The notes beneath the pieces are model-generated. The model was not told where the DNA came from, did no database searches, and saw only the letters and a program-made list of their open reading frames with translations. 64,000 nucleotides of DNA from Pseudomonadota bacterium (GTDB taxonomy: Bacteria > Pseudomonadota > Alphaproteobacteria > Caulobacterales > Caulobacteraceae): contig JAEWJI010000012.1 of NCBI GenBank assembly GCA_023386645.1, forward strand, positions 1 through 64,000. Direction: 5' to 3'. Positions 52,679 to 61,723 of this stretch are shown in pieces. The translations under genes were made by a program, and so were the position numbers. Position 1 is the stretch's first letter. Each line of letters begins with the position of its first letter.

Positions 52679-54439
52679 ATGGCCGAGGAAGCGATCGAGG
52701 GCGGAGCCGCCAACGCCTGGCAGGAGGCGGTGATCGACAAGCTGCCCCCGCTGGAGGCCCTGGCAGGCGTCGAGCGCGAGGTCATGGAATACGATGTGGT
52801 CATCGTCGGCGCCGGTCCCGCCGGCCTGGCCGCCGCCATCCGGCTGAAGCAACTGGCCGAGAAGGGCGGCCGAGAGGTCTCGGTCGCGGTGTTGGAGAAG
52901 TCGGCGGAGGTCGGCGGGCACGTCCTGTCCGGCGCCGTGTTCGATGTCTGCGGCCTGAGCCAGCTGTTCCCGGACTGGAAGGAACGCGGCGCGCCGCTTG
53001 AGACGCCGGTGACCGAGGATCGCTTTCTTGTCCTGGGGCCGCACGGCCAGGCCGACATCAGCCTGCTGCCGACGCCGAAGTACATGAAGAACCACGGGGC
53101 CTACATTGGCTCGCTGGGCAACCTGTGCCGGTGGCTGGGCGAGCAGGCGGAGGCGCTGGGGGTCGAGGTCTACCCCGGCATGGCCGCCAGTCATGTGGTC
53201 TGGGAGGAAGACACCGGGCGGGTGAAGGGCGTGGTCGCGGGCGTGTTCGGCATCGGCCGCGACGGCCAGCCCACCGACGACTTCCAGCCCGGCATCGAGC
53301 TGCACGGGAAGTACGTGTTCATCGCCGAGGGGGTGCGCGGCTCGCTGGCCAAGACCATCATGGCCCGCCACAATCTTTGCGACGGGGCCGAACCGCAGAA
53401 GTTCGGCATCGGGCTGAAGGAGCTGTGGCGCGTGCCGGCCGACAAGCACCGGCCGGGCCTGGTGCAGCACACCCTGGGATGGCCGCTAGACGACAAGACC
53501 GGCGGCGGGTCGTGGCTCTATCACTTCGGCGATAACTATGTGTCGGTCGGGTTCGTGGTTCACCTGAACTACAGGAACCCCTTCCTGTCGCCGTTCGATG
53601 AGTTTCAACGGTTCAAGCACCACCCGGCCATCGCCGAGCATCTGGAGGGCGGCGAGCGCATCTCCTACGGCGCGCGGGCGATCGTGGAGGGCGGATACCA
53701 GTCGGTGCCCAGGCTCGCCTTCCCCGGCGGGGTGCTGCTCGGCGACTCGGCCGGCTTCGTGAACGTGCCGCGCATCAAGGGCAGCCACAATGCGATCCGG
53801 TCCGGCGTGCTGGCCGCCGATGCGGCCTATGCGGCCCTAGGGCAGGATCGGGCCGGGGATGTGTTGAGCGAGTACCAGGCCGCTTATGAGGCGTCGGACA
53901 TCGCCAAGGAGCTGAAACTCGTCCGCAATGTGAAGCCTTTGCTCTCGAAGTTCGGCAACACCTTCGGCACCCTGCTGGGCGGGATCGACATGCAGCTGAC
54001 CCAGCTGTTCGGCGGCTGGTCGCCGTTCGGGACGATCAAGCACGGCAAGACCGACGCGGCCTCGACCGAGCCGGCGGCCCAGCACAAGCCGATCGCTTAT
54101 CCGAAGCCGGACGGGAAGCTTTCGTTCGACAAGCTGTCGAGCGTCTTCATCTCCAACACCAACCACGTGGAGGAGCAGCCGGCGCATCTGAAGCTGGTCG
54201 ATCCCTCGATCCCGATCAGGGTGAACCTGCCGAAATATGGGGAGCCGGCGAGGCTCTACTGCCCGGCGGGGGTCTATGAGGTGGTCTACGCCGACGAGGC
54301 GGCCAAGGCGGACCCTCGGTTCGTGATCAACGCCCAAAACTGCGTCCACTGCAAAACCTGCGACATCAAGGACCCGTCGCAGAACATCGTCTGGACCACG
54401 CCCGAGGGCGGCGGCGGCCCGAACTATCCGAATATGTGA
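52679..54439 (+). CDS. Electron transfer flavoprotein-ubiquinone oxidoreductase
   Basis: 586 residues from the ATG at 52679 (GAGGAGAAGG upstream). An inner-membrane-associated enzyme passing electrons from ETF (fatty- and amino-acid oxidation) to ubiquinone. The FAD loop VVIVGAGPAGLAAAI is near residue 40, a substrate/quinone region lies mid-protein (KGSHNAIRSG), and C-terminal cysteines for a 4Fe-4S cluster are in CPAGVYE and NCVHCKTCDIKDP. The family is firm. Confidence 0.96.
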   Translation: MAEEAIEGGAANAWQEAVIDKLPPLEALAGVEREVMEYDVVIVGAGPAGLAAAIRLKQLAEKGGREVSVAVLEKSAEVGGHVLSGAVFDVCGLSQLFPDWKERGAPLETPVTEDRFLVLGPHGQADISLLPTPKYMKNHGAYIGSLGNLCRWLGEQAEALGVEVYPGMAASHVVWEEDTGRVKGVVAGVFGIGRDGQPTDDFQPGIELHGKYVFIAEGVRGSLAKTIMARHNLCDGAEPQKFGIGLKELWRVPADKHRPGLVQHTLGWPLDDKTGGGSWLYHFGDNYVSVGFVVHLNYRNPFLSPFDEFQRFKHHPAIAEHLEGGERISYGARAIVEGGYQSVPRLAFPGGVLLGDSAGFVNVPRIKGSHNAIRSGVLAADAAYAALGQDRAGDVLSEYQAAYEASDIAKELKLVRNVKPLLSKFGNTFGTLLGGIDMQLTQLFGGWSPFGTIKHGKTDAASTEPAAQHKPIAYPKPDGKLSFDKLSSVFISNTNHVEEQPAHLKLVDPSIPIRVNLPKYGEPARLYCPAGVYEVVYADEAAKADPRFVINAQNCVHCKTCDIKDPSQNIVWTTPEGGGGPNYPNM

Positions 54440-54494
54440 GGCGCGGCGCCGCCGGGCCTTGTGTCCGGCGGATTTCGCGGGAAGGGTCGTGCAC

Positions 54495-56261
54495 ATGCGT
54501 CCGTTCGCCCTCAGCCTGCTGATCTCCGCCGCCGTCGTGGCGCTACCGTTGACTGCCCTGGCGCAGGAGTCAGCGCCTCCGCCATCGGATGTGCAGCCGG
54601 CGCCGGAGGCCGCTCCGGTGCGTCCCGCTATTCCCGCGGAATGGTCGCCGGTTCCAGAAACGGACGAGGGGCGCAGCGCCTACGGCCTGTACCTGGCGGG
54701 ACGGGCTGCGCTGCGCTCGGGCCAGCCCGAGGCGGGGGCGGAGTATCTGCAGCGTGTCCAGAGCCTGACGCCCGAGCAGCCGACGGTGCGGGAACAGGCG
54801 TTCATCACCGCTCTCCTGGCCGGGGACCTGGCAGCCGCCGCCCGGACGCCCGCGCAGGATCTGGCCCCTGGCTTGGGCGGCGCCGCCAAGCTTGTGCAGG
54901 TGGTGGAGACCTTTGCCGCCGGCGACGCACGGGGCGCTCTGGCCCGCCTCAACCGCGACCCTGTGGCGGCGCCCCATCTGCGTGCGGCGCGGTTCCTGAC
55001 CAGCTGGGTCGCCGCCGCCGCCGGCGATTGGACCACAGCGCTGGAGCCGTTGCCGCCAGGCGTCGACGCCGCCACAGTGACGGTCGATCAGTATCATCGG
55101 GCGCTGCTGCTTGAGGCGCGTGGAACCATGGCCGAGGCCGAGGCGACCTATCAGGGCCTGATCGCCCAGCCCCGCACCGCGCCACGCTTCCGCCGGGCGT
55201 ACGGGGAGTTCCTGGAGCGACGAGGCCGCCGGGCCGACGCGATCGCCCAGTACGACCTGGCCATCGCGGCGGATCCGGACAACGCGACCCTGGTGCGCGA
55301 CGCCCGGGCGAGGGCGGCGGCCGGAGGAAAGCCGACCAAAGCGCCGAACCTGCGGGAAGGCGCCGCCCTGGCCCTCGGCGATGCGGCCGCCCTGGCGATG
55401 GTTCAGGACAACGCCCAGGAATACGCCGTCATCTACTATCGGCTGTCGCAGCGGCTGGATGACACAGACTTGACCCGTTACCTGCTGGCGCGCGCCCTGG
55501 ATGGGGCGGGGCTGACCTCCGCGGCGCGGGCTGAGTTGGCGGCGGTTGGGCGCGACGAGCCCAGGCTTTACACCGAGGCGCGGGTCTCGATCGGTCTGGG
55601 CCTGGCTCGCGACGGCAAGCAGGAGGCGGCCCTGGCCGCCTTTCGCGAAGCGGCGGAGGCCGCGCCGCTGGAGCCCCGGACCGCAAGCCTGGTCGCATCC
55701 CAACTGATGACGCTCGAGCGGTACGAAGAGGCGCTGGAGGTGCTGAACGGCCCGCTCCTCAACGTCGAGGATCAGGGGCCGGACATCCGCTTCCTTCGCG
55801 GAGCGGCCTATGAATCTCTGGGGCGAATTCCCGAGGCGGAGGCCGAGCTCTGGGCTGCGCTTCAGGCCCGACCGGACGATCCCACAACGCTGAACTACCT
55901 GGGTTATCTGTGGGTCGACCAGGGACGGCGGGTGGCGGAAGGGGCCGAGATGATCGCCCGCGCCCACGCCGCCCAGCCCGAGAACGGCAACATCCAGGAC
56001 TCCCTGGGATGGGCCCAGTACCGCCAGGGCCAATACGAGACGGCGGTCGAGACCCTGGAAGCCGCCGTCGCTAAGGAGCCGGCCAACGCCGAGATCAACG
56101 ACCACCTGGGCGACGCCTATTGGCAGGTGGGCCGGCGGCGCGAGGCGGCCTTCCAGTGGACGCGGGTCCTGACCCTGGACCCCGACGCCGAGCGTCGCGC
56201 CTCGGTCGAGGCCAAGCTCGCGCGCGGGCTGGAGGCCGGTACGGCGGGATCTCAGCCCTGA
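54495..56261 (+). CDS. Exported TPR-repeat protein
   Basis: 588 residues from the ATG at 54495. A signal peptide ends near LTALAQE, then a proline-rich linker and repeated TPR helices to the end (for example ALQARPDDPTTLNYLGYLWV and HLGDAYWQVGRRREAAFQW). A periplasmic or outer-membrane scaffold role is likely; no enzyme domain is seen. The stop lies two bases before ispE, so co-transcription is near certain. Confidence 0.85.
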   Translation: MRPFALSLLISAAVVALPLTALAQESAPPPSDVQPAPEAAPVRPAIPAEWSPVPETDEGRSAYGLYLAGRAALRSGQPEAGAEYLQRVQSLTPEQPTVREQAFITALLAGDLAAAARTPAQDLAPGLGGAAKLVQVVETFAAGDARGALARLNRDPVAAPHLRAARFLTSWVAAAAGDWTTALEPLPPGVDAATVTVDQYHRALLLEARGTMAEAEATYQGLIAQPRTAPRFRRAYGEFLERRGRRADAIAQYDLAIAADPDNATLVRDARARAAAGGKPTKAPNLREGAALALGDAAALAMVQDNAQEYAVIYYRLSQRLDDTDLTRYLLARALDGAGLTSAARAELAAVGRDEPRLYTEARVSIGLGLARDGKQEAALAAFREAAEAAPLEPRTASLVASQLMTLERYEEALEVLNGPLLNVEDQGPDIRFLRGAAYESLGRIPEAEAELWAALQARPDDPTTLNYLGYLWVDQGRRVAEGAEMIARAHAAQPENGNIQDSLGWAQYRQGQYETAVETLEAAVAKEPANAEINDHLGDAYWQVGRRREAAFQWTRVLTLDPDAERRASVEAKLARGLEAGTAGSQP

Positions 56262-56263
56262 GC

Positions 56264-57127
56264 ATGCGCACCGCGCTGGCGCCGGCCAAGGTCAATCTGT
56301 TCCTGCATGTGGGCCCGCCCGACGCGGCGGGCATGCACCCGCTCGCCAGCCTCGTTGCCTTCGCCGACGTGGGAGACCTGGTCACGCTTCAGCCGGCCGA
56401 CACGACGTCGCTGGAGGTGACGGGTCCGTTCGCCGCCGCCCTGGCGCCGGCCGGCGAGGACAACCTGATCCTGCGGGCCCTGAAGGCGCTCGGGGAGAGG
56501 AGGGGAGATCATTCGGGCTTTCGTGTCGTGCTGGACAAGCGACTGCCGATCGCGGCGGGACTGGGGGGCGGTTCGTCGGACGCCGGCGCGGCCTTGCGGC
56601 TGGCGGGGCGCCGGCTCGGACTGGCCGCTGACGAACCCGCCCTCCTGGCCGCGGCAGGGGCCGTCGGGGCCGATGGCCCGATGTGTCTGGCCGCGACCCC
56701 GGCCTGGGCCGAGGGTTATGGAGATCGGCTGACGCCGGAGCCCCGGCTGCCGCCCCTGGCCGCCGTGCTGGTCACCCCCAACGTCGGCTCGCCGACGGGG
56801 GAGGTCTATCGGGCTTACGATCAGGGCCCGATCGCCGAGGCCGACCGCCCTACGCCGCCCCCTGCCTGGGACACCGCGTCCGTGATCGAGTGGCTGTCGC
56901 GACAGCGGAACGACCTGGAGCGGCCGGCCTTGGATCGAGCGCCCCTGATCTCGGCGGCTCTCAAGGCTGTCGGGGAAGCCCCCGGAGTTCGGCTGGCGCG
57001 CATGTCCGGATCCGGTTCGACGGTGTTCGGCCTTTGCGCGGATCGCGGGACGGCCGAAGCGGTCGCGGACGGGTTGGCCGGCGACTGGCCCGACTGGTGG
57101 ATCGCCGCCTGCACCCTCGCGGGCTGA
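56264..57127 (+). CDS. ispE: 4-diphosphocytidyl-2-C-methyl-D-erythritol kinase
   Basis: 287 residues from the ATG at 56264. It phosphorylates CDP-ME in the non-mevalonate isoprenoid pathway. GHMP-kinase motifs: PAKVNLFLHVG at the N-terminus, PIAAGLGGGSSDAGAAL (ATP loop, about residue 100), and RMSGSGSTVFGLC near 245. It follows the TPR gene with a two-base gap, an arrangement common in Caulobacterales. Confidence 0.96.
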   Translation: MRTALAPAKVNLFLHVGPPDAAGMHPLASLVAFADVGDLVTLQPADTTSLEVTGPFAAALAPAGEDNLILRALKALGERRGDHSGFRVVLDKRLPIAAGLGGGSSDAGAALRLAGRRLGLAADEPALLAAAGAVGADGPMCLAATPAWAEGYGDRLTPEPRLPPLAAVLVTPNVGSPTGEVYRAYDQGPIAEADRPTPPPAWDTASVIEWLSRQRNDLERPALDRAPLISAALKAVGEAPGVRLARMSGSGSTVFGLCADRGTAEAVADGLAGDWPDWWIAACTLAG

Positions 57128-57276
57128 ACGCCCCCCTGACGGCGAGGAATCGTCGGCTTGGTGACCATTCCATGGCCGGCGGAACCGCGCACGCGGCTCG
57201 CGATTACTTTCGCACGACAGTGGCGCCCGACCGATGTTCGTCCCGGCCGGGGCCGTCGCATGAAAGGAGTTGATTG

Positions 57277-58365
57277 ATGCTTCGCACCCGACTGCTCGCG
57301 GCCAGCGCCGCCGCCGCCCTGCTCTCGGCCCCGGCCGCCCTGGCCCAGACCGCGCCGGACCAGACCGCCCCCGACGCCGCCGGCTCGCCTCAGACCTCGG
57401 AGTCTGACGGAACCCGGGAAGACATGACCCGAAACCCGGCGAGCCAGACGAACCCCGGCCAGAGCTCTACAGCGTCTCCGCCCGCCCAGTCGGCCACGAC
57501 GGCCCAGGCGGCGACCCCCGCCGCCGCCCAGACCGTGGTCGATGTGCTGCGCGCTCAGGGCCAGTTCAGCACCCTTCTGTCGGCGCTCGACAAAGCTCAG
57601 CTGACCGACACCCTGCGGACGCATCAGGGCATCTCCATCTTCGCCCCGACCGACGCGGCCTTCGCGGCCCTGCCCGAGGCGGAGCGCACCCGGCTGCTTG
57701 CGCCCGAGAACACCCAGGAACTGCGCCAACTGCTACTCTACCACGTGATCGTGGCCGACGTTCAGGCCGGCCAGATCGAGGGCGCCAAGGGCGGCGTCCA
57801 GACCGCCGCCACGACGGAGGTCCAGATCGATGGTACGGGCGACACGATCAAGGTGGATGAGGCGACCGTGGTCCAGGCCGACATCGACGCCTCGAACGGC
57901 GCCGTCTACGCCATCGACCGGGTGCTCAATCCCGCTCAGTCGCAAGTCGCGTCGGGCGATGCGGAGCCGGTCCAGCAGACCCAGCCTTCCACCACGCCGC
58001 CGGCGGAGGATGACGATGGCGACGCCGCGACCGACGATGCGGACGCCTCGCCGCCCGCCGACGAAACTGACGCCATGACGGACGACGGCGATGCTGCCGA
58101 TGCGGACGCGATGAGGCCGGCTGCGCCCAGCACGACCACCACGCCGACGACGACCACGACGCCCGCCGCCCCTGCAGCCGGCGAGCTCAGGGCGCCGAAT
58201 GGCCAGCCGGCGACCAGCGTGACCACGACCGCCTCTCCGCCGGTGCGCAATCCGACCGATGGTCAGGTGGATGGCGAGAACGCCACCCCGCCGGTCGACA
58301 CGCCGGAAGCGGGCGACGAGGACGCCGATCCGTCGACCACGCCTCCGCCGCCGACTCCGCAGTAA
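57277..58365 (+). CDS. Fasciclin-domain protein with long acidic/threonine-rich tail
   Basis: 362 residues from the ATG at 57277 (AAGGAGT upstream; TTG at 57274 is in frame). A signal peptide ends at AALAQT. A low-complexity linker precedes one FAS1 domain (about 85-225; FSTLLSALDKAQLTDTLRTH, ISIFAPTDAAFAALP, LLYHVIVADV). The last 135 or so residues are disordered: Asp/Ala-rich then Thr/Pro-rich. Probably a secreted or surface adhesion-like protein. Confidence 0.87.
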   Translation: MLRTRLLAASAAAALLSAPAALAQTAPDQTAPDAAGSPQTSESDGTREDMTRNPASQTNPGQSSTASPPAQSATTAQAATPAAAQTVVDVLRAQGQFSTLLSALDKAQLTDTLRTHQGISIFAPTDAAFAALPEAERTRLLAPENTQELRQLLLYHVIVADVQAGQIEGAKGGVQTAATTEVQIDGTGDTIKVDEATVVQADIDASNGAVYAIDRVLNPAQSQVASGDAEPVQQTQPSTTPPAEDDDGDAATDDADASPPADETDAMTDDGDAADADAMRPAAPSTTTTPTTTTTPAAPAAGELRAPNGQPATSVTTTASPPVRNPTDGQVDGENATPPVDTPEAGDEDADPSTTPPPPTPQ

Positions 58366-58388
58366 CGCCGGGGCCCGGTTGAGTTTGA

Positions 58389-58424
58389 GGGCGGCTGACC
58401 CTAGGGTCCGCCGCCCTTTTCTTT
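58389..58424 (+). terminator. Intrinsic terminator after the fasciclin gene
   Basis: GGGCGGC (58389-58395) pairs with GCCGCCC (58410-58416), with an inner GACCC-TA-GGGTC stem, followed by TTTTCTTT. Confidence 0.88.
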
Positions 58425-58441
58425 CGCCTTTTCGGACCGCC

Positions 58442-59335
58442 GTGGCCCAAGCTTCAGAACCGCTCGCGTTTCAGGACCTGATCCTGACGCTCCACCGTTA
58501 CTGGGGCGACCAGGGCTGCGCGATCCTGCAGCCCTATGACATCGAGGTGGGGGCCGGGACGCTGCATCCCGCGACCGTGCTGCGCGCGCTGGGCCCCCGT
58601 CCGTGGAAGGCGGCCTATGTTCAGCCCAGTCGCCGCCCCGGCGACGGCCGCTATGGCGAAAATCCCAATAGATTACAGCACTATTATCAGTACCAGGTCA
58701 TTCTGAAGCCCAACCCGGATGACCTTCAGGAGCGATATCTGAACAGCCTGAAGGCCATCGGCATCGATCCGCGCCTGCACGACATCCGCTTCGTCGAAGA
58801 CGACTGGGAGAACCCCACGGTCGGCGCCTGGGGGCTGGGCTGGGAGGTCTGGTGCGACGGGATGGAGGTGACGCAGTTCACCTATTTCCAGGGCGTGGGC
58901 GGGATCGAGGTCGACGTGGTCTCCGGCGAGCTGACCTACGGGCTGGAGCGCTTGGCCATGTATGTTCAGGGCGTTGATAACGTTTACGATCTGAAGTTCA
59001 CGAAGGAGGGCGTCACCTATGGCGAGGTCTTCCTGGAGAACGAGCGCCAGCAGTCGGAGGCGAACTTCCACGGCTATGACGTCGACGGGCTGAAGCGCCG
59101 GTTCGAAGACATGGTCGGCGAGGTGTCGCGCCTGCTGGCCATGAAGGGGCCTCAGGGCCAAGCCCTGGTCTTGCCGGCCTACGACCAGGTGCTGAAGGCG
59201 TCCCACCTGTTCAACCTGATGGACGCGCGCGGGGCCATCGCGGTCGCCGAGCGCCAGAGCTACATCGGGCGCATCCGGGACCTGTGTAAGGCCTGCGCCG
59301 TCGAATGGGTCGAGCAAGAGCGGGGGCGCGTCTGA
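58442..59335 (+). CDS. glyQ: Glycyl-tRNA synthetase alpha subunit
   Basis: 297 residues from a GTG at 58442 (the longer upstream reading runs through the terminator and previous gene). Class II synthetase catalytic subunit: FQDLILTLHRYWGDQGCAIL, QPYDIEVGAGTLHPAT and YVQPSRRPGDGRYGENPNR are textbook GlyQ. Works as an alpha2-beta2 enzyme with GlyS, whose ATG overlaps its stop (TGATG). Confidence 0.97.
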   Translation: MAQASEPLAFQDLILTLHRYWGDQGCAILQPYDIEVGAGTLHPATVLRALGPRPWKAAYVQPSRRPGDGRYGENPNRLQHYYQYQVILKPNPDDLQERYLNSLKAIGIDPRLHDIRFVEDDWENPTVGAWGLGWEVWCDGMEVTQFTYFQGVGGIEVDVVSGELTYGLERLAMYVQGVDNVYDLKFTKEGVTYGEVFLENERQQSEANFHGYDVDGLKRRFEDMVGEVSRLLAMKGPQGQALVLPAYDQVLKASHLFNLMDARGAIAVAERQSYIGRIRDLCKACAVEWVEQERGRV

Positions 59336-61608
59336 TGCCCCAGCTTCTTCTTGAAATCTTCTCCGAGGAAATCCCGGCGCGCATGCAGCCCGGGGCGGCG
59401 CGCGATCTGGAGCGGATGGTTGGCGATCGGCTGAAGGCGGCCGGGCTGACGTGGGAGGCGCTGAACGCCTATGCGGGGCCGCGCAGGCTGGCGCTGGTGG
59501 TCGATGGGCTGCCCGAGGCGACGCCGGATCGAAACGAGGAGTTGAAGGGACCGAAGGCTTCGGCGCCGGAGCAGGCGTTGGAGGGCTTCCTGAGGAAGAC
59601 CGGCCTGACGCGGGACCAGCTGGTCGAGCGCGACGGGGTGCTGTTCGCCGTGATCAGCCAGCAGGGGCGGGCGACGACCGACCTGATCCCCGGCATGGTC
59701 GATGAGGTCATCCGCGCCTTCCCGTGGCCGAAGTCGATGCGCTGGGCCGACGCCAGCCTGCGCTGGGTGCGGCCGATCAAGCGGATCGTGTGCCTGTTCG
59801 ACGGAGAGGTGGTTCCGTTCATCATCGCGGACGGTTCGGGCGAGATCGAAGGCCGCACTCAGGGGATCGAGAGCGGGGCGGCGACCGAGGGGCACCGGTT
59901 CATGGGCACGGGCCGGCCGTTGAAGGTGCGGTCGTTCGAGGATTACCGCCGCCAGCTGGAGGCGAACCACGTCCTGATCGATCAGGCGGACCGCAAACTG
60001 CGCATCCTGGACGGCGCCCGCGCCGTCTGCCGCGCGCGTGGGCTGGAGTTGGTCGAGGACGACGGCCTTCTGGAGGAGGTGTCGGGCCTGGCGGAATGGC
60101 CGACGCCGATCCTGGGCGACATGGACCCGCAGTTCCTGGATCTGCCGCCAGAGGTGGTGCGCCTGTCGATGAAGGCGCACCAGAAGTATTTCGCGGTGAG
60201 GCCCCAAACCTCGACAACCTCTACGTCGGAACATGGAGAAACCTCTACGAAAGTAGAGGGTCTGGCGCCGCACTTCGTGGTGGTCGCCAACGTCGAGGCG
60301 ACCGATGGCGGCAAGGCGCTGGCGGAGGGCAATGCGCGGGTGCTGTCGGCCCGGTTGAACGACGCGCGCTTCTTCTGGAACGAGGACCGCAAGGTCGGCT
60401 TCGACGCCTGGCTGGAGAAGCTGAAGGGCGTCACCTTCCACGCCAAGCTGGGCACCATGGCCGAGCGGGTCGAGCGGATTTCGGCCCTGGCCCGCGAGAT
60501 CGCGCCGCTGGTGGGGGCGGACCCGGAGGAGGCGGCGCTGGCCGCCCGCCTGGCCAAGGCCGACCTGGCGTCGGGCATGGTCGGGGAGTTCCCGGAACTG
60601 CAGGGCGTGATGGGGGGCTATTACGCCCGCGCCGAGCGCGGGGACCGCATCGCCGACGCGATCCGCGACCACTACAAGCCGCAGGGGCCCGCCGACACGG
60701 TCCCGACCGCGCCGCTGACGGTGGCGGTGGCCTTGGCCGACAAGCTCGATACCTTGGTCGGCTTCTTCGCCATCGACGAGAAGCCCACGGGCTCGAAGGA
60801 CCCGTTCGCGCTGAGGCGGGCGGCGCTGGGGGTCATCCGGCTGATCCTCGACAACAACCTCCGCCTTGAGCTTCAGAACTGGGGGTATGTAGCGGGCGAA
60901 TATCTCTCGGGCGTGCGTCGGGACCGAAAACTTCCCGCATATCCTCGGCGTGAGACCGCTCGAGAAATCTTGCTTCGAACGGAGAAGTCGGCCGACCGCG
61001 ACCGGCTGGCCCACCAACTGGCCACGGACGGTGTCGAGTGGGATCATGGTTGGTCTGACTATCAGGCTGTGCTGACGCTGCTTGGGTGGGATGTCCTCGC
61101 CTTCTTCGCCGACCGCCTGAAGGTCCTTCTGCGCGATCAGGGTAAGCGCCACGACCTCGTGGACGCCGTGTTCGCGCTCGGCGACGACGATCTGGTGCGG
61201 ATCGTGCGGCGGGTGGAGGCTCTGGACGCCTTCCTCGCGACCGACGACGGGGCGAACCTGCTGGCGGGGTACAAGCGGGCTTCGAACATCCTCAAGGCCG
61301 AGGAGAAAAAGGGGCCCCTGCCGACCGGCATGGTCCAGACCGGCCTGCCGAACCAGCCGCAGGCGGAGACCGCGCTGGCCTTCGGCGTCGGCGCGGCCCG
61401 CACGGCGGTGGACGACGCCCTGGAGCGCGAGGACTTCGTCGCCGCCATGGGGGCGCTGGCGCGCCTGCGGGCGCCGGTGGACGCCTTCTTCACCGAGGTG
61501 ATGGTCAACTCGGACGTCCCCGCCGAACGCGAGAACCGGCTAAGGCTGCTCGGCCAGGTGCGCGACGTCATGGGCCGGGTGGCCGACTTCGGACAGGTGG
61601 CGGGGTAA
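59335..61608 (+). CDS. glyS: Glycyl-tRNA synthetase beta subunit
   Basis: 757 residues, somewhat longer than usual. N-terminal PQLLLEIFSEEIPARMQPGA, HD-like core (MKAHQKYFAVR, HFVVVANVEATDGGKALAEG), anticodon-binding end (FADRLKVLLRDQGKRHDLVD). Residues about 291-309 are an extra low-complexity stretch (TSTTSTSEHGETSTK) between KYFAVRP and LAPHFVV, encoded by a palindromic, lower-GC insert. A further less GC-rich, poorly conserved stretch runs about 520-590. The frame stays open, so the protein should work. Confidence 0.95.
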   Translation: MPQLLLEIFSEEIPARMQPGAARDLERMVGDRLKAAGLTWEALNAYAGPRRLALVVDGLPEATPDRNEELKGPKASAPEQALEGFLRKTGLTRDQLVERDGVLFAVISQQGRATTDLIPGMVDEVIRAFPWPKSMRWADASLRWVRPIKRIVCLFDGEVVPFIIADGSGEIEGRTQGIESGAATEGHRFMGTGRPLKVRSFEDYRRQLEANHVLIDQADRKLRILDGARAVCRARGLELVEDDGLLEEVSGLAEWPTPILGDMDPQFLDLPPEVVRLSMKAHQKYFAVRPQTSTTSTSEHGETSTKVEGLAPHFVVVANVEATDGGKALAEGNARVLSARLNDARFFWNEDRKVGFDAWLEKLKGVTFHAKLGTMAERVERISALAREIAPLVGADPEEAALAARLAKADLASGMVGEFPELQGVMGGYYARAERGDRIADAIRDHYKPQGPADTVPTAPLTVAVALADKLDTLVGFFAIDEKPTGSKDPFALRRAALGVIRLILDNNLRLELQNWGYVAGEYLSGVRRDRKLPAYPRRETAREILLRTEKSADRDRLAHQLATDGVEWDHGWSDYQAVLTLLGWDVLAFFADRLKVLLRDQGKRHDLVDAVFALGDDDLVRIVRRVEALDAFLATDDGANLLAGYKRASNILKAEEKKGPLPTGMVQTGLPNQPQAETALAFGVGAARTAVDDALEREDFVAAMGALARLRAPVDAFFTEVMVNSDVPAERENRLRLLGQVRDVMGRVADFGQVAG
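60207..60259. repeat. Palindromic in-frame insert in glyS
   Basis: A 53-base stretch of lower GC with AACCTCTACG twice (60216-60225, 60240-60249), a related AACCTCGAC (60207-60215), and a perfect hairpin CCTCTAC-GAAA-GTAGAGG (60242-60259) with a stable GAAA loop. It encodes Ser/Thr residues absent from typical GlyS, like a small mobile palindrome inserted in frame. Confidence 0.6.
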
Positions 61609-61655
61609 GGGCGCGCGCGTCGCCATGGGAACATCCCGCCAGCTTCACGGTTTGT

Positions 61656-61704
61656 AACAGCCCGGCCTCGCCTTCGTGGGCGCAGCGGTTTAAGCCGGGC
61701 TGTT
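61656..61704. repeat. 11-base inverted repeat before ppdK
   Basis: AACAGCCCGGC (61656-61666) and GCCGGGCTGTT (61694-61704) with a 27-base loop, ending 19 bases before the ppdK ATG and followed by TTT. It could be the glyS terminator or a leader structure limiting ppdK expression. Confidence 0.5.
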
Positions 61705-61723
61705 TCCGACCTCAGGGGCGATC

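Noticed and set aside
58120..58180. Tandem repeat array
   Set aside because: The ACGACC-type triplet repetition is explained by the threonine-rich tail of the fasciclin protein.
58259..58441. Longer GlyQ N-terminus
   Set aside because: The extension passes through the preceding gene's end and a strong terminator; the GTG at 58442 gives the standard GlyQ start.
59260..61152. 630-codon minus-strand frame
   Set aside because: Antisense to glyS; no family resemblance.
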